A stretch of 64,000 nt of DNA from Ctena decussata (lineage: Eukaryota > Mollusca > Bivalvia > Lucinida > Lucinidae): positions 17,095,928-17,159,927 of the forward strand of contig OZ022513.1 of NCBI GenBank assembly GCA_963989385.1. The letters are read 5' to 3'. Positions 24,932 to 36,268 of this stretch are shown here, in pieces; the stretch's first letter is position 1, and each line of letters begins with the position of its first letter. A model generated the notes under the pieces. The model did not search any database and had not been told where the DNA came from. It worked only from the letters and a program-made list of their open reading frames with translations. The translations under genes and the position numbers were made by a program.

Positions 24932-26283
24932 AAGAAGGGCAGTTGTCAGTTACTCACAAAGAGTATTTGCACTTAGTACTGGTTAGCCGTTTAGGAGGTC
25001 AAAAAATAAACATGTAGGAAAATTCTCAGGAACCATCATAATTCAATCCCAGATCCTACCCAAGACACCATGTGAGAAAAAGACAACAAAAAATTAGTCA
25101 CCATCAAGAACATCACCAGCATCAGCCCTGTAAACAACCATTTACCATGTAGGTGGTCACCGGGCTAGCTTTTACATCGCAAACAATATATCAATAACAG
25201 ACATAGCAACAAACAGCACATTTAACCAAAGCAAAAGCCTCCAATGAAAAGTAAGGTAAGGTAAACTGTTCGTCCCGACATGACCATAGCTGTTTACCGT
25301 GGACGTAAAGCATCAACACAATAACAACAACGGAAATGAGTACTCGACGTTAACAATGTATATCGACACTTGGAGATCCTTGTGGTATAAAACTTCGACC
25401 ACCGAAGAACAAAACAACAGATAACAAATCTATATTGAAAAGAACTTTGAATGAACTCAATTATCCCAGAGAAGCAGAAAATAGAAACAATTTTGTGGTC
25501 GGCATTCTTTTGTAAAGAGGCAATTGAAGCCAAAATGATCAGATTTTGAACATTGTAGACTTTCTGTCGGAAAGCAAATACGATCTTTAACATAGGCCAT
25601 TTAAAAGGAAGGTATGCACTATTATTTACTAAAATAACAACGAGTGATTTTTTTCATTTCTGAACGAATACTGAAAAGTAAAACGATAGACAGAGTAGAC
25701 GTAGAATGAAGCAAATGCAAACATGACCCATAAGGACTGAGTGGTCTAGTTACTCTATATAGACTAAGTAGATTCTTTACGATCGTATTTTCTTATGCAT
25801 AAGTGTAATTATATACTATTTCGAACTAATATTTACTCATTTCTAATTTCATATCCTATTTTCAGCCATATAATCTGATGCAAAATTGATATTACAGGTT
25901 TGTGTAAGGAAATTATAATTCAGAAAACGGGGCGTCAGAGCTCGATGTCTTATGTCTGTCAAAGATCGATGCATGATCATTATATCACAAAGTATGGGAA
26001 GTCAATGCACAACAAATCGACGATCCTATGAGTACCATTTTGTAATTGAGATCTGAACTTCGGATTATTTATTGTTTCTGCTATTACAAGTACGGTCTTA
26101 CGGATTTCTGCTAATGGACTTCTGATAAAAGACTTATAGAGTTTACTCATTGCTATGCAAGATGCATACTATCAAATGCAGATAAAACGATGAAACTAAA
26201 AAAGGGAAGAAAATCATTTAGACGTAATATCAATACCCTTGTTTATCAGGTTTAGCCATCAATATTTATTATGAACTTTTAAG
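24932..26283. other. No gene recognised
   Basis: Unique-looking intergenic DNA between genes A and B; only short open frames. Confidence 0.45.
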
Positions 26284-26343
26284 GCAACGATGTGGCTTCC
26301 TGTGCTATATGGCAAAGCGATTGTGTTGAGAAAAATAAATGCC
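26284..26343 (+). CDS. Candidate orphan 60-nt exon (unassigned)
   Basis: AG then 60 open nt then a consensus GTAAGT. In phase 1-1 it reads NDVASCAIWQSDCVEKNKC, a small Cys-containing peptide. The phases equal those of the FReD leader junction, but it lies upstream of the gene B leader. The acceptor tract is weak. Could be chance. Confidence 0.2.
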
Positions 26344-26590
26344 GTAAGTAACAGAGATGTTCTTTCATGTATATAATCAAAATCAAAATCTTAATCTTAA
26401 AATAAGCATAACTGTGTGGTAGCGTCGAATGTCCGAAATGGCGGCTTTGGTATCAGACAAAATTACTTTACATCCAAATAAATATCTAGCAGTGGAATAG
26501 AATTATACAATGTTTTCAGTTTGTTTGAGATCAGAAAGACAGAACATGAACATATCGTTCATATCAAAATAAAAACCAATCATCTATTAG

Positions 26591-26782
26591 ATGGATGGAT
26601 GAATGACTTGCGATATTACGTCCTTTTAACAGTTTTCAGTCATATCAGGACGATGAGTTCATAATAAGGTTGATAATGAAAGGTTGCGTGCAATGGGATA
26701 AATTCCCGACTACAACCGGAATCGAACCCGGGACAGCTAGATCTTTAGGCCAGCGCTTAATCTATTGATCTACCGAGGCCCT
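26591..26782 (-). mobile_element. tRNA-derived SINE, family 1
   Basis: Reverse orientation: GGATGGATGAAT tail, GGAATCGAACCCGGGA B box and GATCTACCGAGGCC at the head end. Flanked by TCATCTATTAG and TCATCTATAG. Confidence 0.85.
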
Positions 26783-26999
26783 TCATCTATAGATGAGCGG
26801 CAATTGTTACTTTATGAATACCCGCAATGTGTTTGAATAAAGTTGTGCCAAATCATATATAATATTGTCTAAGTGAATGGTGAGAGCTACAACAAGGCTG
26901 ACTATTTATTTCACTTACGTTTAGTCTTCATTTGTTAGAGATGAATAAAGCATTTGTAACAATACATGCTATACTGGAAGCCCTGGCCTTTGAAAAGTT

Positions 27000-27650
27000 A
27001 ACCGATAGGAATTGTAACGAAATACCCCAATCAGGTCCCATATCCAACCTTCAAAGTCAAAATGGAAAGACGTGTACCATGACAAAAATTTACGAAAGAC
27101 ACGCACGGTAACCGAAAGACCATCTTTCCCTAGACTGATTTAAGACGAAGTTGTTAGAATTTTAAGTCCATATTTTTATCATCAGCGTCGTTAGAACATC
27201 CCACTTCCCTACTTTTTTGTCATATAACACTTCGGGCTCCAACACCTTAGAAGATGTTGAGTCAGATATAAACATATGTCTTTAGAAGCAAGTAGAATTT
27301 CAAACATCATCACCTGATAAACATGAATTCTTTACGAATCCTGTTTGCCATCCCAGTTGGAAGCTACAGTAACATCTTTATTGACTTTTTTTCTACTTCA
27401 AATTACAAAACAAAACATAAAGCTTACTGAGTAGTTGTACAGGTGACAATATTGCTAGAAGACTACAGACAAACGGACATAAGAACATGTAAAATTGAGG
27501 AACCACAACATACGTACTGCCTTGGAATTATCAGTAATAGAATACAAGCTGTGTGTGTGTGGATGTGAGGACGGGAGCTATAACTAGTTTAAATGGATCC
27601 AGACCCTCGCCAAATACATTCTGCAATGGTTCAACCAAACCAAAGCCACT
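27000..27650 (-). mobile_element. Degenerate Penelope-like 3' remnant
   Basis: Weak but collinear similarity to the minus-strand copy at 49.4-49.8 kb, including GAACCACAAC, CTGCCTTGGAA and TCAGTAAT. A related segment follows at 27765-27930. Confidence 0.45.
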
Positions 27651-27764
27651 CCATTCATACAACAAACATACGAAAACATCAATAGCGGAACAAGTCACAT
27701 GAAAGCCGTGAAACAACTATTTTACCATTCTTTTATTTTTATTTACAAAAAAAAAATAAAACTA

Positions 27765-27930
27765 GAAGACCACAGACAAGAGAATATAAAAACAAGTAAC
27801 AGTGAGGACCACAGCAGAAGTACTACCTTTGAAGGGCCAGTAATAATTTTATGGGGGCGCGGAGAGGGGGGAGGGGTAACTAGTTTTACTGGATCCATAC
27901 CCACTCCCTCTCCTCTGTCATATACGTTAA
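27765..27930 (-). mobile_element. Second degenerate remnant of the same tail
   Basis: Parallels 27460-27640: CTAGAAGACCACAGACAAG, a GACCACAGCAGAAGTACTAC block, AACTAGTTT and GGATCCA recur in the same order. Confidence 0.45.
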
Positions 27931-28829
27931 CAAGGTTTTGTTCGATTTTATTGTTACATGTAAGTTGCTGATATACTAATAGAAATATGTACGAGGCAAC
28001 AACCGGAACGCACGAGATTCTTTTGACAGACTGAGTATGTTAGTTTATTCAACACCAAAAATCAAATTTATTATAGACCTAAGCCAGAACCTTTCGCAAA
28101 TTTTTTCACAATACATTAGCACCGAGGCAAGAAATTAATATTTGAAATTTCGATAGCAATACAAGAATCTGAGTTCTTGATAAATCATACTTTCTATGGT
28201 CATATGTGAAGATGTGGTACCCACTGTATCTTAGGATTTTTTTTTCTAATTCTGTTAAAGACTTATAGCAAACTTGGTGACAACAAATGTCATTAACAAA
28301 ATGTTTCTCATCAGCCAAGGTCTTTTTGTTTTGGGTGTATTACCCTTAATAGTCTGAATTTGATATATAATATTCACTACAGTTAAAATTTCTAAAGTAT
28401 TCTAAAACTAACACTGACTTTTCTAAGCGACATGATTGCACCTAATTTGTTTATTATTTTGGCTTTTTGTTAGTTCTTGCTGCATCTGTAATCTTATTCC
28501 TGATGCCCTTGTCTGTATCGTTTCTCGACACACAGTTAATACGTAGAATTTTCTTACTTATGTCTGCAGCTACTGTACCCGCGGTTTGAGCCAGTAAGTG
28601 TGGCTCGGAGAGGGCTGCTCGTTGCTTGCACAGACCTACTCATCGCATTTTTCCTTCAAACATTTGGAGTTGAGCGACACTGAAGAAGTTAAATGCGGAA
28701 ACGAACGTCTGTCGCACTAAATTCGATATAGTTACCTTTACATTAGTGAAACAACATTGTAAAACTGGGATACTCTGCTATGTGTTCCAAATCCCCTAAC
28801 TATTTAGAACTTATTTATCTTCATTGCGG

Positions 28830-29010
28830 CTAGGCGGCCGTAAAACGTCTCCATGTGCATCATCAATGTGCAGATTATATCTTCGAGTCCTTTGGGAACA
28901 CTGAGTTTATTTAGAACTGTTTTGGAAAAAGAGTTCTGCTTACGCCGGTGCTATGGGGCGTGGCTGGTTTTACACATTTCATTATTGGTCAATAAGTAAT
29001 CCAGTTTTAC
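28830..29010 (+). repeat. Dispersed repeat, copy 1
   Basis: TCCTTTGGGAACACTGAGTT, GGTGCTATGGGGCGTGG and the TCAATAAG stretch recur diverged at 34785-34935. Confidence 0.5.
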
Positions 29011-29393
29011 CGAGCATGCTGTTTTCATTTCTTTTGAGGTAGTCCTTGCTTCAAAAGGGTCAAACTTTTCAGAACTTATTCAATTAGTATTTTGAAAAGT
29101 TTAAACCGTTGTAAAACAGTAGTTTACGAAAAAAAATTCGCAACTAAGTTTTGAAAGTGTGTAACCTTTGATTGAAACGTAAAGCCTATACAAGTGAAGC
29201 ATATATAATCTGAAACGAAAGTTTAAGTCTTTCTTTGAAGCCTTATACTTAGATAAGAAGGCTTTGTGTGCATTTGGCTTTTCATATGCATGTACATGCT
29301 TATAGGAGAATTGCTTTATGAAAAAAGGTTTCTAATGACACAAGCAGTTCACATTCTACAGAACAAAAAGGATCACGCTGGGTCTTCAAGGCT

Positions 29394-29434
29394 TTATTTA
29401 GGAAGAATATGTATTGAATGTTCATATCACTATA
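29394..29434 (+). repeat. Broken partial copy of the gene B leader-exon start
   Basis: 41 bp matching 29637-29677 with about 4 mismatches, covering the 5' flank and first codons of the gene B leader exon. Here the ATG is followed by TAT TGA, so it cannot encode a leader. Confidence 0.6.
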
Positions 29435-29652
29435 CACAATTTGCCGTGTGAAAGTGTAGATCAAACTTATAAAAATGTAATATACTTACATGCTTTGTTG
29501 GGGCTGCTCGCAGTCGGAACCTCTTTTTGCCTCACTAAGTAGCATTAAATTTTGTAAGAAAGCAAAGTTATTTACGGTCCTGCTCAAAATCTATCGTAAC
29601 CGAAGAATATTACCATTAAAGAATGCTTAGCTAATCTTTATTTAAGAAGAAT

Positions 29653-29707
29653 ATGTATCGGATGTTCATATCACTATTTTTGTATTCTGGATATTACCCA
29701 ATACTTG
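29653..29707 (+). CDS. Gene B leader (signal peptide) exon
   Basis: ATG opens MYRMFISLFLYSGYYPILG, a short hydrophobic leader, followed by GTAAAA in phase 1. Phase and the closing SGYYP(I/V)LG match the gene C leader exon, which supports both as real first coding exons. The exon was found by that match, not by length. Confidence 0.7.
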
Positions 29708-30005
29708 GTAAAACAATTTTCAGTAATTAAATACAAAATTGACAGCTACACCACCTTGCTCTCCCACTGGGATCATGATGCTGAATCAATGTTGAATGAA
29801 TCCCGATTCAACGTCATGATGTTGATTCAACGTCATGATGTTGATTCAACGCAATTTCAACAAACAACTACCCTTCTCTTATCTCGACGGTATTCAGTTT
29901 TATCGCGTTTTACCCTTCTCTTTTATGATTTTAACGCGATGATGACTGAGGTAATCAGAATGATTGTAATATAAAAATTATGAGATGATCAGGAATAATA
30001 CAACA

Positions 30006-30060
30006 AATACGAGGGTCTTGCAAAAAGTTCTGCCATAAGAGGTGGATTTTCAAACTCAAG
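30006..30060 (+). mobile_element. Possible mariner terminal remnant
   Basis: ACGAGGGTCTTGCAAAAAGT resembles the ACGAGGGTCATTCAAAAAGT-type mariner end. No second end found. Confidence 0.3.
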
Positions 30061-30104
30061 CGTTGTATCAAAATGTTTCTATTACGTTGTAAAACGATAG
30101 GCGA

Positions 30105-30450
30105 TGATTAGGAACTAATGCAATGAGATCCAACCTCTTGTCCTAAAAATCAGAGGGGAATGATATACGAACATTAACGCAGTTTAAAAAAGACACGCAC
30201 AGTTGATCGAAAGAGCAGGTCTTTCCCAGACAGGTGGTTGTTTAGTTATTCTAATTGAAACAACGGTTTCATCCTGTTTTTACATTGTTTATATTTTAAA
30301 TTACAAAATCAAATTGTAATAATCAGAAAGCGAGCAGCTATACAGGTGACATATTGCTAGAAAAGTACAGACAAGCGAACAATAGAACAGGTAACATTGT
30401 TCAACGACATCGACAAGAGAAGTACATTTGATGAACTATACGTAACATTG
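30105..30450 (-). mobile_element. Degenerate remnant related to 27.0-27.5 kb
   Basis: Shares AGGAACTAATGCAATGAG, the AAAGACACGCACxGTxxxCGAAAGA block and a GTACAGACAAGCGAACA stretch with 27000-27480. Lies in gene B intron 1. Confidence 0.4.
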
Positions 30451-31236
30451 CCTTGCGCACGTCATATTCTTCGAAGATTGATTGCCAAATATGACACATC
30501 ACTATCCTCCAGATGATTGAAATTATTACGCCTATATGTTTACTCGTCTGTATACCTTCGCGAAAATACCAAGCAAAATATACATAGACATAACAAACAA
30601 ATTGATATTTATTTCTGTAGCTATAATATTACTTGGGTCTAATATAAATATTTCATGTGTTTTCTATGATGAAAACATTTAAAGAGTAACCATGACGCTT
30701 CATGAAGTAGACCAATGCAGCTTTGAATGGACCAATCTAGCAAAACACATGACCCAGTGATCTAATGGTAAACAATGTATTGCCGGCTCACCCAGCAGTC
30801 TTGTATGCGATAGGCCAGTATTTTAGTGCTATCTATCAGCGATAATGCTATACGTAAGGCGTTAAGGCATTTTATTACTATAATGTTAATATAAACAGTC
30901 ACCAGTAAATTCAACGATTGCCCCCAAAAATACATACGTATTTTAATACACTGTCCTGTGATCTAACATGGCTTCATCTTTACAAATCGACTTGTTGTCA
31001 GCAGATAAAATACATTTTATTCTTTTTAAGAATTATGGATACTAATTAATAATACAAAATATTATAATACGATTACATGTAACAGAAGGCCCATAAGATA
31101 ATAAAGAAGACATAATATGTTTTTGGTTTATGTTAGGAATCTGAGCACAATGTGTTAAGTTTGTTCTGTTTTCTTTTCTCAAAATGGAATATTCTTTAGA
31201 TCTTTTCTGTATTTTTACATTTTTTTTCTATGACAG

Positions 31237-31394
31237 GGTGCTTTTCCGACTGTTGCTACGACAGAATATTTGACTGTCTTGGATATTACGAAATTGGACA
31301 TAAAACGTCAGGAGTGTATCATGTGACTCCGCTAAATATGAAGACCCAGTATGAAGTATACTGCGATATGACTACTGATGGCGGTGGATGGCTG
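31237..31394 (+). CDS. Gene B, first FReD exon
   Basis: 158 nt, GACAG acceptor after a T-rich tract and GTAACG donor. It encodes [25 protein letters not shown] and CDMTTDGGGWL. It is more diverged from A and C than those are from each other. Confidence 0.88.
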
Positions 31395-33289
31395 GTAACG
31401 TAGAGAAATAGACTTTTTCGGATTTTATCAGCATTTTTTCTTAATGCTACTAACGGTGACTAATCATCTTGTATTTTAAATCAGTTTAAATTGCAGTACG
31501 ATGGTGATTAGCCTCACTTCGTTTATTATTTGTTTACTTTGTCAATAACTTTAAAGTAAGTTTTAAGAGATTGAGATGAATTCTAGTTATCAGAAACGTC
31601 CTAACTATACTTACTCTTTGAAAATTATTGTGTATGCGTACTGCAATACAAGATATACTCAAAGACCCAAAAATGTGATATATTTTAGAAATTCTATATT
31701 TCAAGTTATTTAATATGACTAGGTTTTTATCAGAAATCGTAAAATTATTGAAATTAACGAAATTGCAAGAACGTATGTCATGCTCGACGACCACTGCATT
31801 TAACCGGCAAACGTCACTGCTCCATCACTTTATTTACAACTTTTTTATGTTACAGCTCTTGACGTCGATTCCATCTGTGTCACGAAAGATATCCTACAGC
31901 AAAAAAATGCAAAATTAAAGACGTCATGATTTCATGTGCTGTCAGACAGCTTAAAACGAAAACTTGAACACACAAACTGGGATCTAAAAAAAGTGATTGT
32001 AAGGAAAATAACGTAATTGGACGTTTCGAACTTCACATGACCATTATTCGATACAAACATCTTACGGATTTACTTCCTAAGCATCCGTCAACTTCAATGG
32101 ATACTTTGATGTCAGCATCAAACGTCTTTTTATCAGCGTAGTAAATGATTTCATCCTTAACAGACTCAAAAATTCACATTTTATATATATGCGGTTCTAG
32201 AGACTACTGTGAGCCGTAAAATACTGTTTGAGTGAATTTATTGCTGTCGGTTTAGAAGTTTAATGCAAAGTTCAAAATGCCATTATTACATTCCACGAGC
32301 GTTTGCTTACCTCATTTCAGTTCAGTAATTGTTAGATTATAGCGGAAGACGGTAACCACGCTATACTCCGACACGCATTCGGACGGTGCATTACAACCGT
32401 TTGGGTAAAAATCCCAAGTTTGAAAACACCTTTTTTTATCTTTGTCGCGTGTATTTAAACATTTTAAATTCTAAGATTGTACTGATGACTATTTCATGTA
32501 TTTGATACATGTATGCACTTTTATTTATTATCAGTTTTATTTGAGTTGGTATTAAAACAAACGCAGCATGTCAATTTCTTTCAGGCGTTTTTAAAGTCCT
32601 CGAGTATATGTTGGTAGCTCGTGTTGATACTAGAGCTTTGGCTCAATTCACTACGGTGTCTCTATGAAAAAAATATGCATAAAATACAAAAATTAATTGA
32701 ATCCTCCAACAGTGTTATACTAACCTTTTGTGTTTGTAAGAATATGTCTAGTTTAGAAATGCCCTGTCTCGTATTCTTGCGTTTTGTCGTCACATCTTCT
32801 TTCAGTGTTGTTAGTTAAGTAGTATAAAAAGACAATGGACAGGAACTGATACAATCAAATGTTACATCTTACTCATGACCTCAAACGGGATATAGCAACA
32901 TACAGTAATAACCATAGTATTAAGACAATACTAGAGGACATCTAAAAGATCTGCTCTTTCTCTGGTAACACGTAAATGATGTGCAAGTTTGGTTAATATC
33001 TGATTTAATAGTGCCTCTAGTAAATGGCCAAATAAGCATACATGAATAGAACAAAAAATATATTGACGTAATGAAGCTGCCGCGCCGCCGAACATTTTAA
33101 GTTTAACCATTCATGTATTTACTTCAAAGATCAGGGGATAAGTACCTGCCAACAGAATTAAAAGTAAGAATAGTCGACCTAGACGTAAACTGGCAGATTA
33201 TGCCTTTCCGGAGATGTCTCTGTAAAGGTTAAAAAAACTTTGTCACACTCTTTACGTGCATCACTAAATCTTATCCCCAATTTTACTTA
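31395..33289 (+). other. Gene B intron 2
   Basis: AT-rich with one short dispersed repeat at 32834. No additional exon seen. Confidence 0.5.
32834..32905 (-). repeat. Dispersed repeat with CAGGAACTGATACAAT
   Basis: The same word and following A/C-rich text recur at 39524-39590 and 40176-40250 and resemble the start of the minus-strand tail at 49411. Probably short remnants of that retroelement. Confidence 0.35.
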
Positions 33290-33712
33290 CCCAGTTTTCG
33301 GAATAAAAAGAGTATTTTCCAAAATGTGAAAATATACGGCTGAAACAAAATGAATGTAGGAAGAATGGAATCAGAAAAAAAATCAATTAAGTATGCAAAA
33401 GTTGTTATAAGGATAACATTTATTGGTCACAATCCATAATAATAATATGTAAGAGTAAATGGGAATGTAAACGGCCAAGGTTTACTCCCTTGTGAATAAG
33501 AGGCGAAAATGACGAATTTTAAGGTTCTGTTTTTTTTGTAAAGAAAACGTTTTTTGATGCAAAGCTTTTCATTTCTACAAAAAATGATTTTGTTAGGTAC
33601 ATTGTATAGGTAAAAATTAAGAATGAGCAATTCAAAATTTTTCTACATGTACCTCTGACCAATTTTGAGAAATTATTGGGAATGCCGTTTGCATTTGGGA
33701 GCAAACGGACTA
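33290..33712. mobile_element. Right part of a CAGT-type TIR element next to a FReD exon
   Basis: Matches about 57990-58396 in gene C, ending GGGAGCAAACGGACTA with TA following. No left TIR found, so 5' incomplete. It stops 35 bp before the gene B 97-nt exon. Confidence 0.7.
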
Positions 33713-33747
33713 TAGCCCGAATCAAAAACTTATTTATATATATTCAG

Positions 33748-33844
33748 GTATTTCAACGACGACTGAACGGGTCTGTTGACTTCCACAAAGGATGGGACGA
33801 CTATGAGCAAGGGTTTGGAGATGTCAGTCATGAACACTGGCTAG
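33748..33844 (+). CDS. Gene B, second FReD exon (damaged donor)
   Basis: Starts after TTCAG with [19 protein letters not shown] and ends HEHWL. The base after the exon end is followed by GAAAGT instead of GT(A/R)A. A TIR element ends at 33712, only 35 bp before this exon, and so supplies part of the acceptor region. Confidence 0.8.
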
Positions 33845-34278
33845 GAAAGTACCATTTTTTTCCTTTATGTGTTATTTTTTCCTATAAAATATAAGCTGTA
33901 ATAAATAAATATATCAGAAAAGTAGAAGTTTAATTTTTCACTTGCCATTTTAGTTATGCCAACATATTTATGCATGTGCGAATTAAGTATGCAAGTGTAT
34001 GGAATTCCATTCGCAATGTCTTCTGTGTAATGGCCTATAGGCGGACGCCCAACATGCACACATATGAATTACTTCTGATTTAACCTTGTTTTGACGTTAT
34101 AACGTAGAATCAAAGTTTATATCAAGATTATTCGCCATTGTGCGCCCAACGGGCGGCGCCTGTGCTGTTGATTAAAACCAACAGAAATTATATCAAAATT
34201 TCTCTGTATAATGGCAAGTCATTTTCTATACCAATATGCTGTTAATTGTTATACCATATGCTCATTTTAATTGCACAG

Positions 34279-34446
34279 GGCTTGCTGTTCTCCGATGGCT
34301 TCTATATAAAGATTATTTTTATGAGTTACGAATAGATCTTGAAGACTGGGAAGGCAACACTAAATATGCAAAATATAAAAGGTTCTGGCTGGATGATTAC
34401 ACTGAAAACTACAAACTTACAGCAATGATGTACAACGGTACAGCAG
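34279..34446 (+). CDS. Gene B, third FReD exon
   Basis: 168 nt between GCACAG and GTAACC, phase 1 in and out. It encodes [20 protein letters not shown] and YAKYKRF, ending MYNGTAG. Frame intact. Confidence 0.88.
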
Positions 34447-34784
34447 GTAACCAATGAGTGTGTTTGATGTCCTGATAATCTCACCCTTCAGAAAATCTCA
34501 GAAGATAATGAGAACACCTCAAATGAGTAAAGCTGTAGATTTCTCATAGCCAAATGACCGTAAGGGCGGTGGGCGTCGGAAATAAAATCTTAAAGAGTTC
34601 CTTCAAGAGCAGAGAATACATTCAGAGGAAGGAACATAGTTTTGGTTAATAGCCCACTGTATCTTAGAAACAGTATATGAAAGGCGAAACCTATCACTAT
34701 CCTCCCCTGGTTCGAAAAATGTAACTATTCACTGCTTGGTTGGTTGACAGACAGTCTGGTTGACCATAAATTCTCTCCGTACAT

Positions 34785-34935
34785 CATAGAAATGCAGTTT
34801 ATTTCTTGTCCTTTGGGATCATTGGGCTCATTCTGAGTCAGTTTGGAAATTGAATGCTGCATAAGCCAGTGCTATGGTGCGTGGGCAGTGATGCAGCATT
34901 ATATTTCTGCATATCAATAGAATCTATTAAGCCGA
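34785..34935 (+). repeat. Dispersed repeat, copy 2
   Basis: TCCTTTGGGATCATTGGG, CAGTGCTATGGTGCGTGGG; see 28830. In gene B intron. Confidence 0.5.
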
Positions 34936-35590
34936 GTCTTCGTTTTTACTGTGCTCCCTGCTCCAGAAGAAGGTTTTTCTTCCCTGTCCATGTAAACAAC
35001 GGTGAGTATTGCCTCCGAATAAATGACGACATCTTCTTGATTTGTTACAAAATGAATCTGCTACAGAAGACTGGTGCTTGTCTACCTATAGCTTTTGTAT
35101 GAGCCATCATGGTCCACTTGGTCGCTTAATTTTGCTGAGGCTTCGGATTTCAGAGAGTCCTCAAGTTTGTCATTGATTGGATTGCAGTATGTGGTTTGCT
35201 TTGATTACTTTATTGGTTTGGATGGCATTACAGGGGTTACTGTGATACCTTCATTTGTTTGCTGGTATTACGTTATTTACTGTGATAGCTCCCGATGTAT
35301 TAGGAGGGCTATACGCCGATAACTTGTTTATGAAGTTACATCAGAAGGGAGTGAGGGGCTGTGAGTAACATTAAGCGCGAAGTATTGTTCGTCCCAAAGC
35401 GGAAACATCTGATACCGATCCCGTTTGCTGCATAAATTGCATTCCGGTCACCTTTATTGTAATCATCTATGCTTCAAGTTTGGTCTGAGGTTGCAAATAG
35501 GAATTAGGTGAAATAAACATTGTACATGTCTACGGTTTGAGTTGCTATGGTGGGTTTTGGTTCTTTTGTATTTATATACAGATCTTCTCT

Positions 35591-35812
35591 GTTGGGCTGG
35601 TGTCTCATTCACCAACAATGTGCTATTGTGTTTCTTGTTTCTTTTTTCTTATATTTTCTTTTAGTTGTGTGTGTGTGCAGGGGAGGGGGTTGGGCTGGTG
35701 TCTCATTCATCAATTCACCAACAATGTGCTATTGTGTTTATTTTTTCGTTTTTATATTTTTTTTGGTTGTGTGTGTGCGGGGGGGGGGGGGGGGGGGGGA
35801 GGGGGGGGGGGA
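35591..35812 (+). repeat. ~98-bp tandem duplication ending in poly-G
   Basis: TTGGGCTGGTGTCTCATTCA and CACCAACAATGTGCTATTGT occur twice, each ending in GTGTGTGTG and G-runs (35779-35811 G except one A). Confidence 0.9.
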
Positions 35813-36268
35813 GGTAGCCACGGACCATTCCAAGACCTCGAGTTTATAGTGTCAGTGAATATCTAAAACCAAATTTTTAACATTGAGAACTCTAGAACTC
35901 TAGATATTAGCTTTCACAGACAAATCTCAATATTTAACCCATGCTATTATAAATGCAATTAAAAGAGCTCCGTCTCGTTCGTAGCAGCTGTCTTCATATT
36001 TTTCATGCATCTCCTGCAAAACCCACCTGGTAACAGGGGTATGAAAACATAATGTGATATCATGTCAATTTAGAACTGCAATTGCGCGAATGCTATCAAG
36101 TAGAGCCTCAAGAAGATATATCTGAAAACGACTGGTTGTACACTGACGTTGGCCGTGATAACAACGTTTCATTTGATGAATGATTTCAGCTAATTACGTC
36201 ATAGAGCATTCGCGATATTAACATTTTGAAACAAAACTGGGTTTCCTTTTCATTTGCTTGCCCTTTTT

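Noticed and set aside
35779..35811. G-quadruplex regulatory site
   Set aside because: Could fold, but it is the end of a low-complexity tandem duplication in an intron; homopolymer length may also be unreliable.
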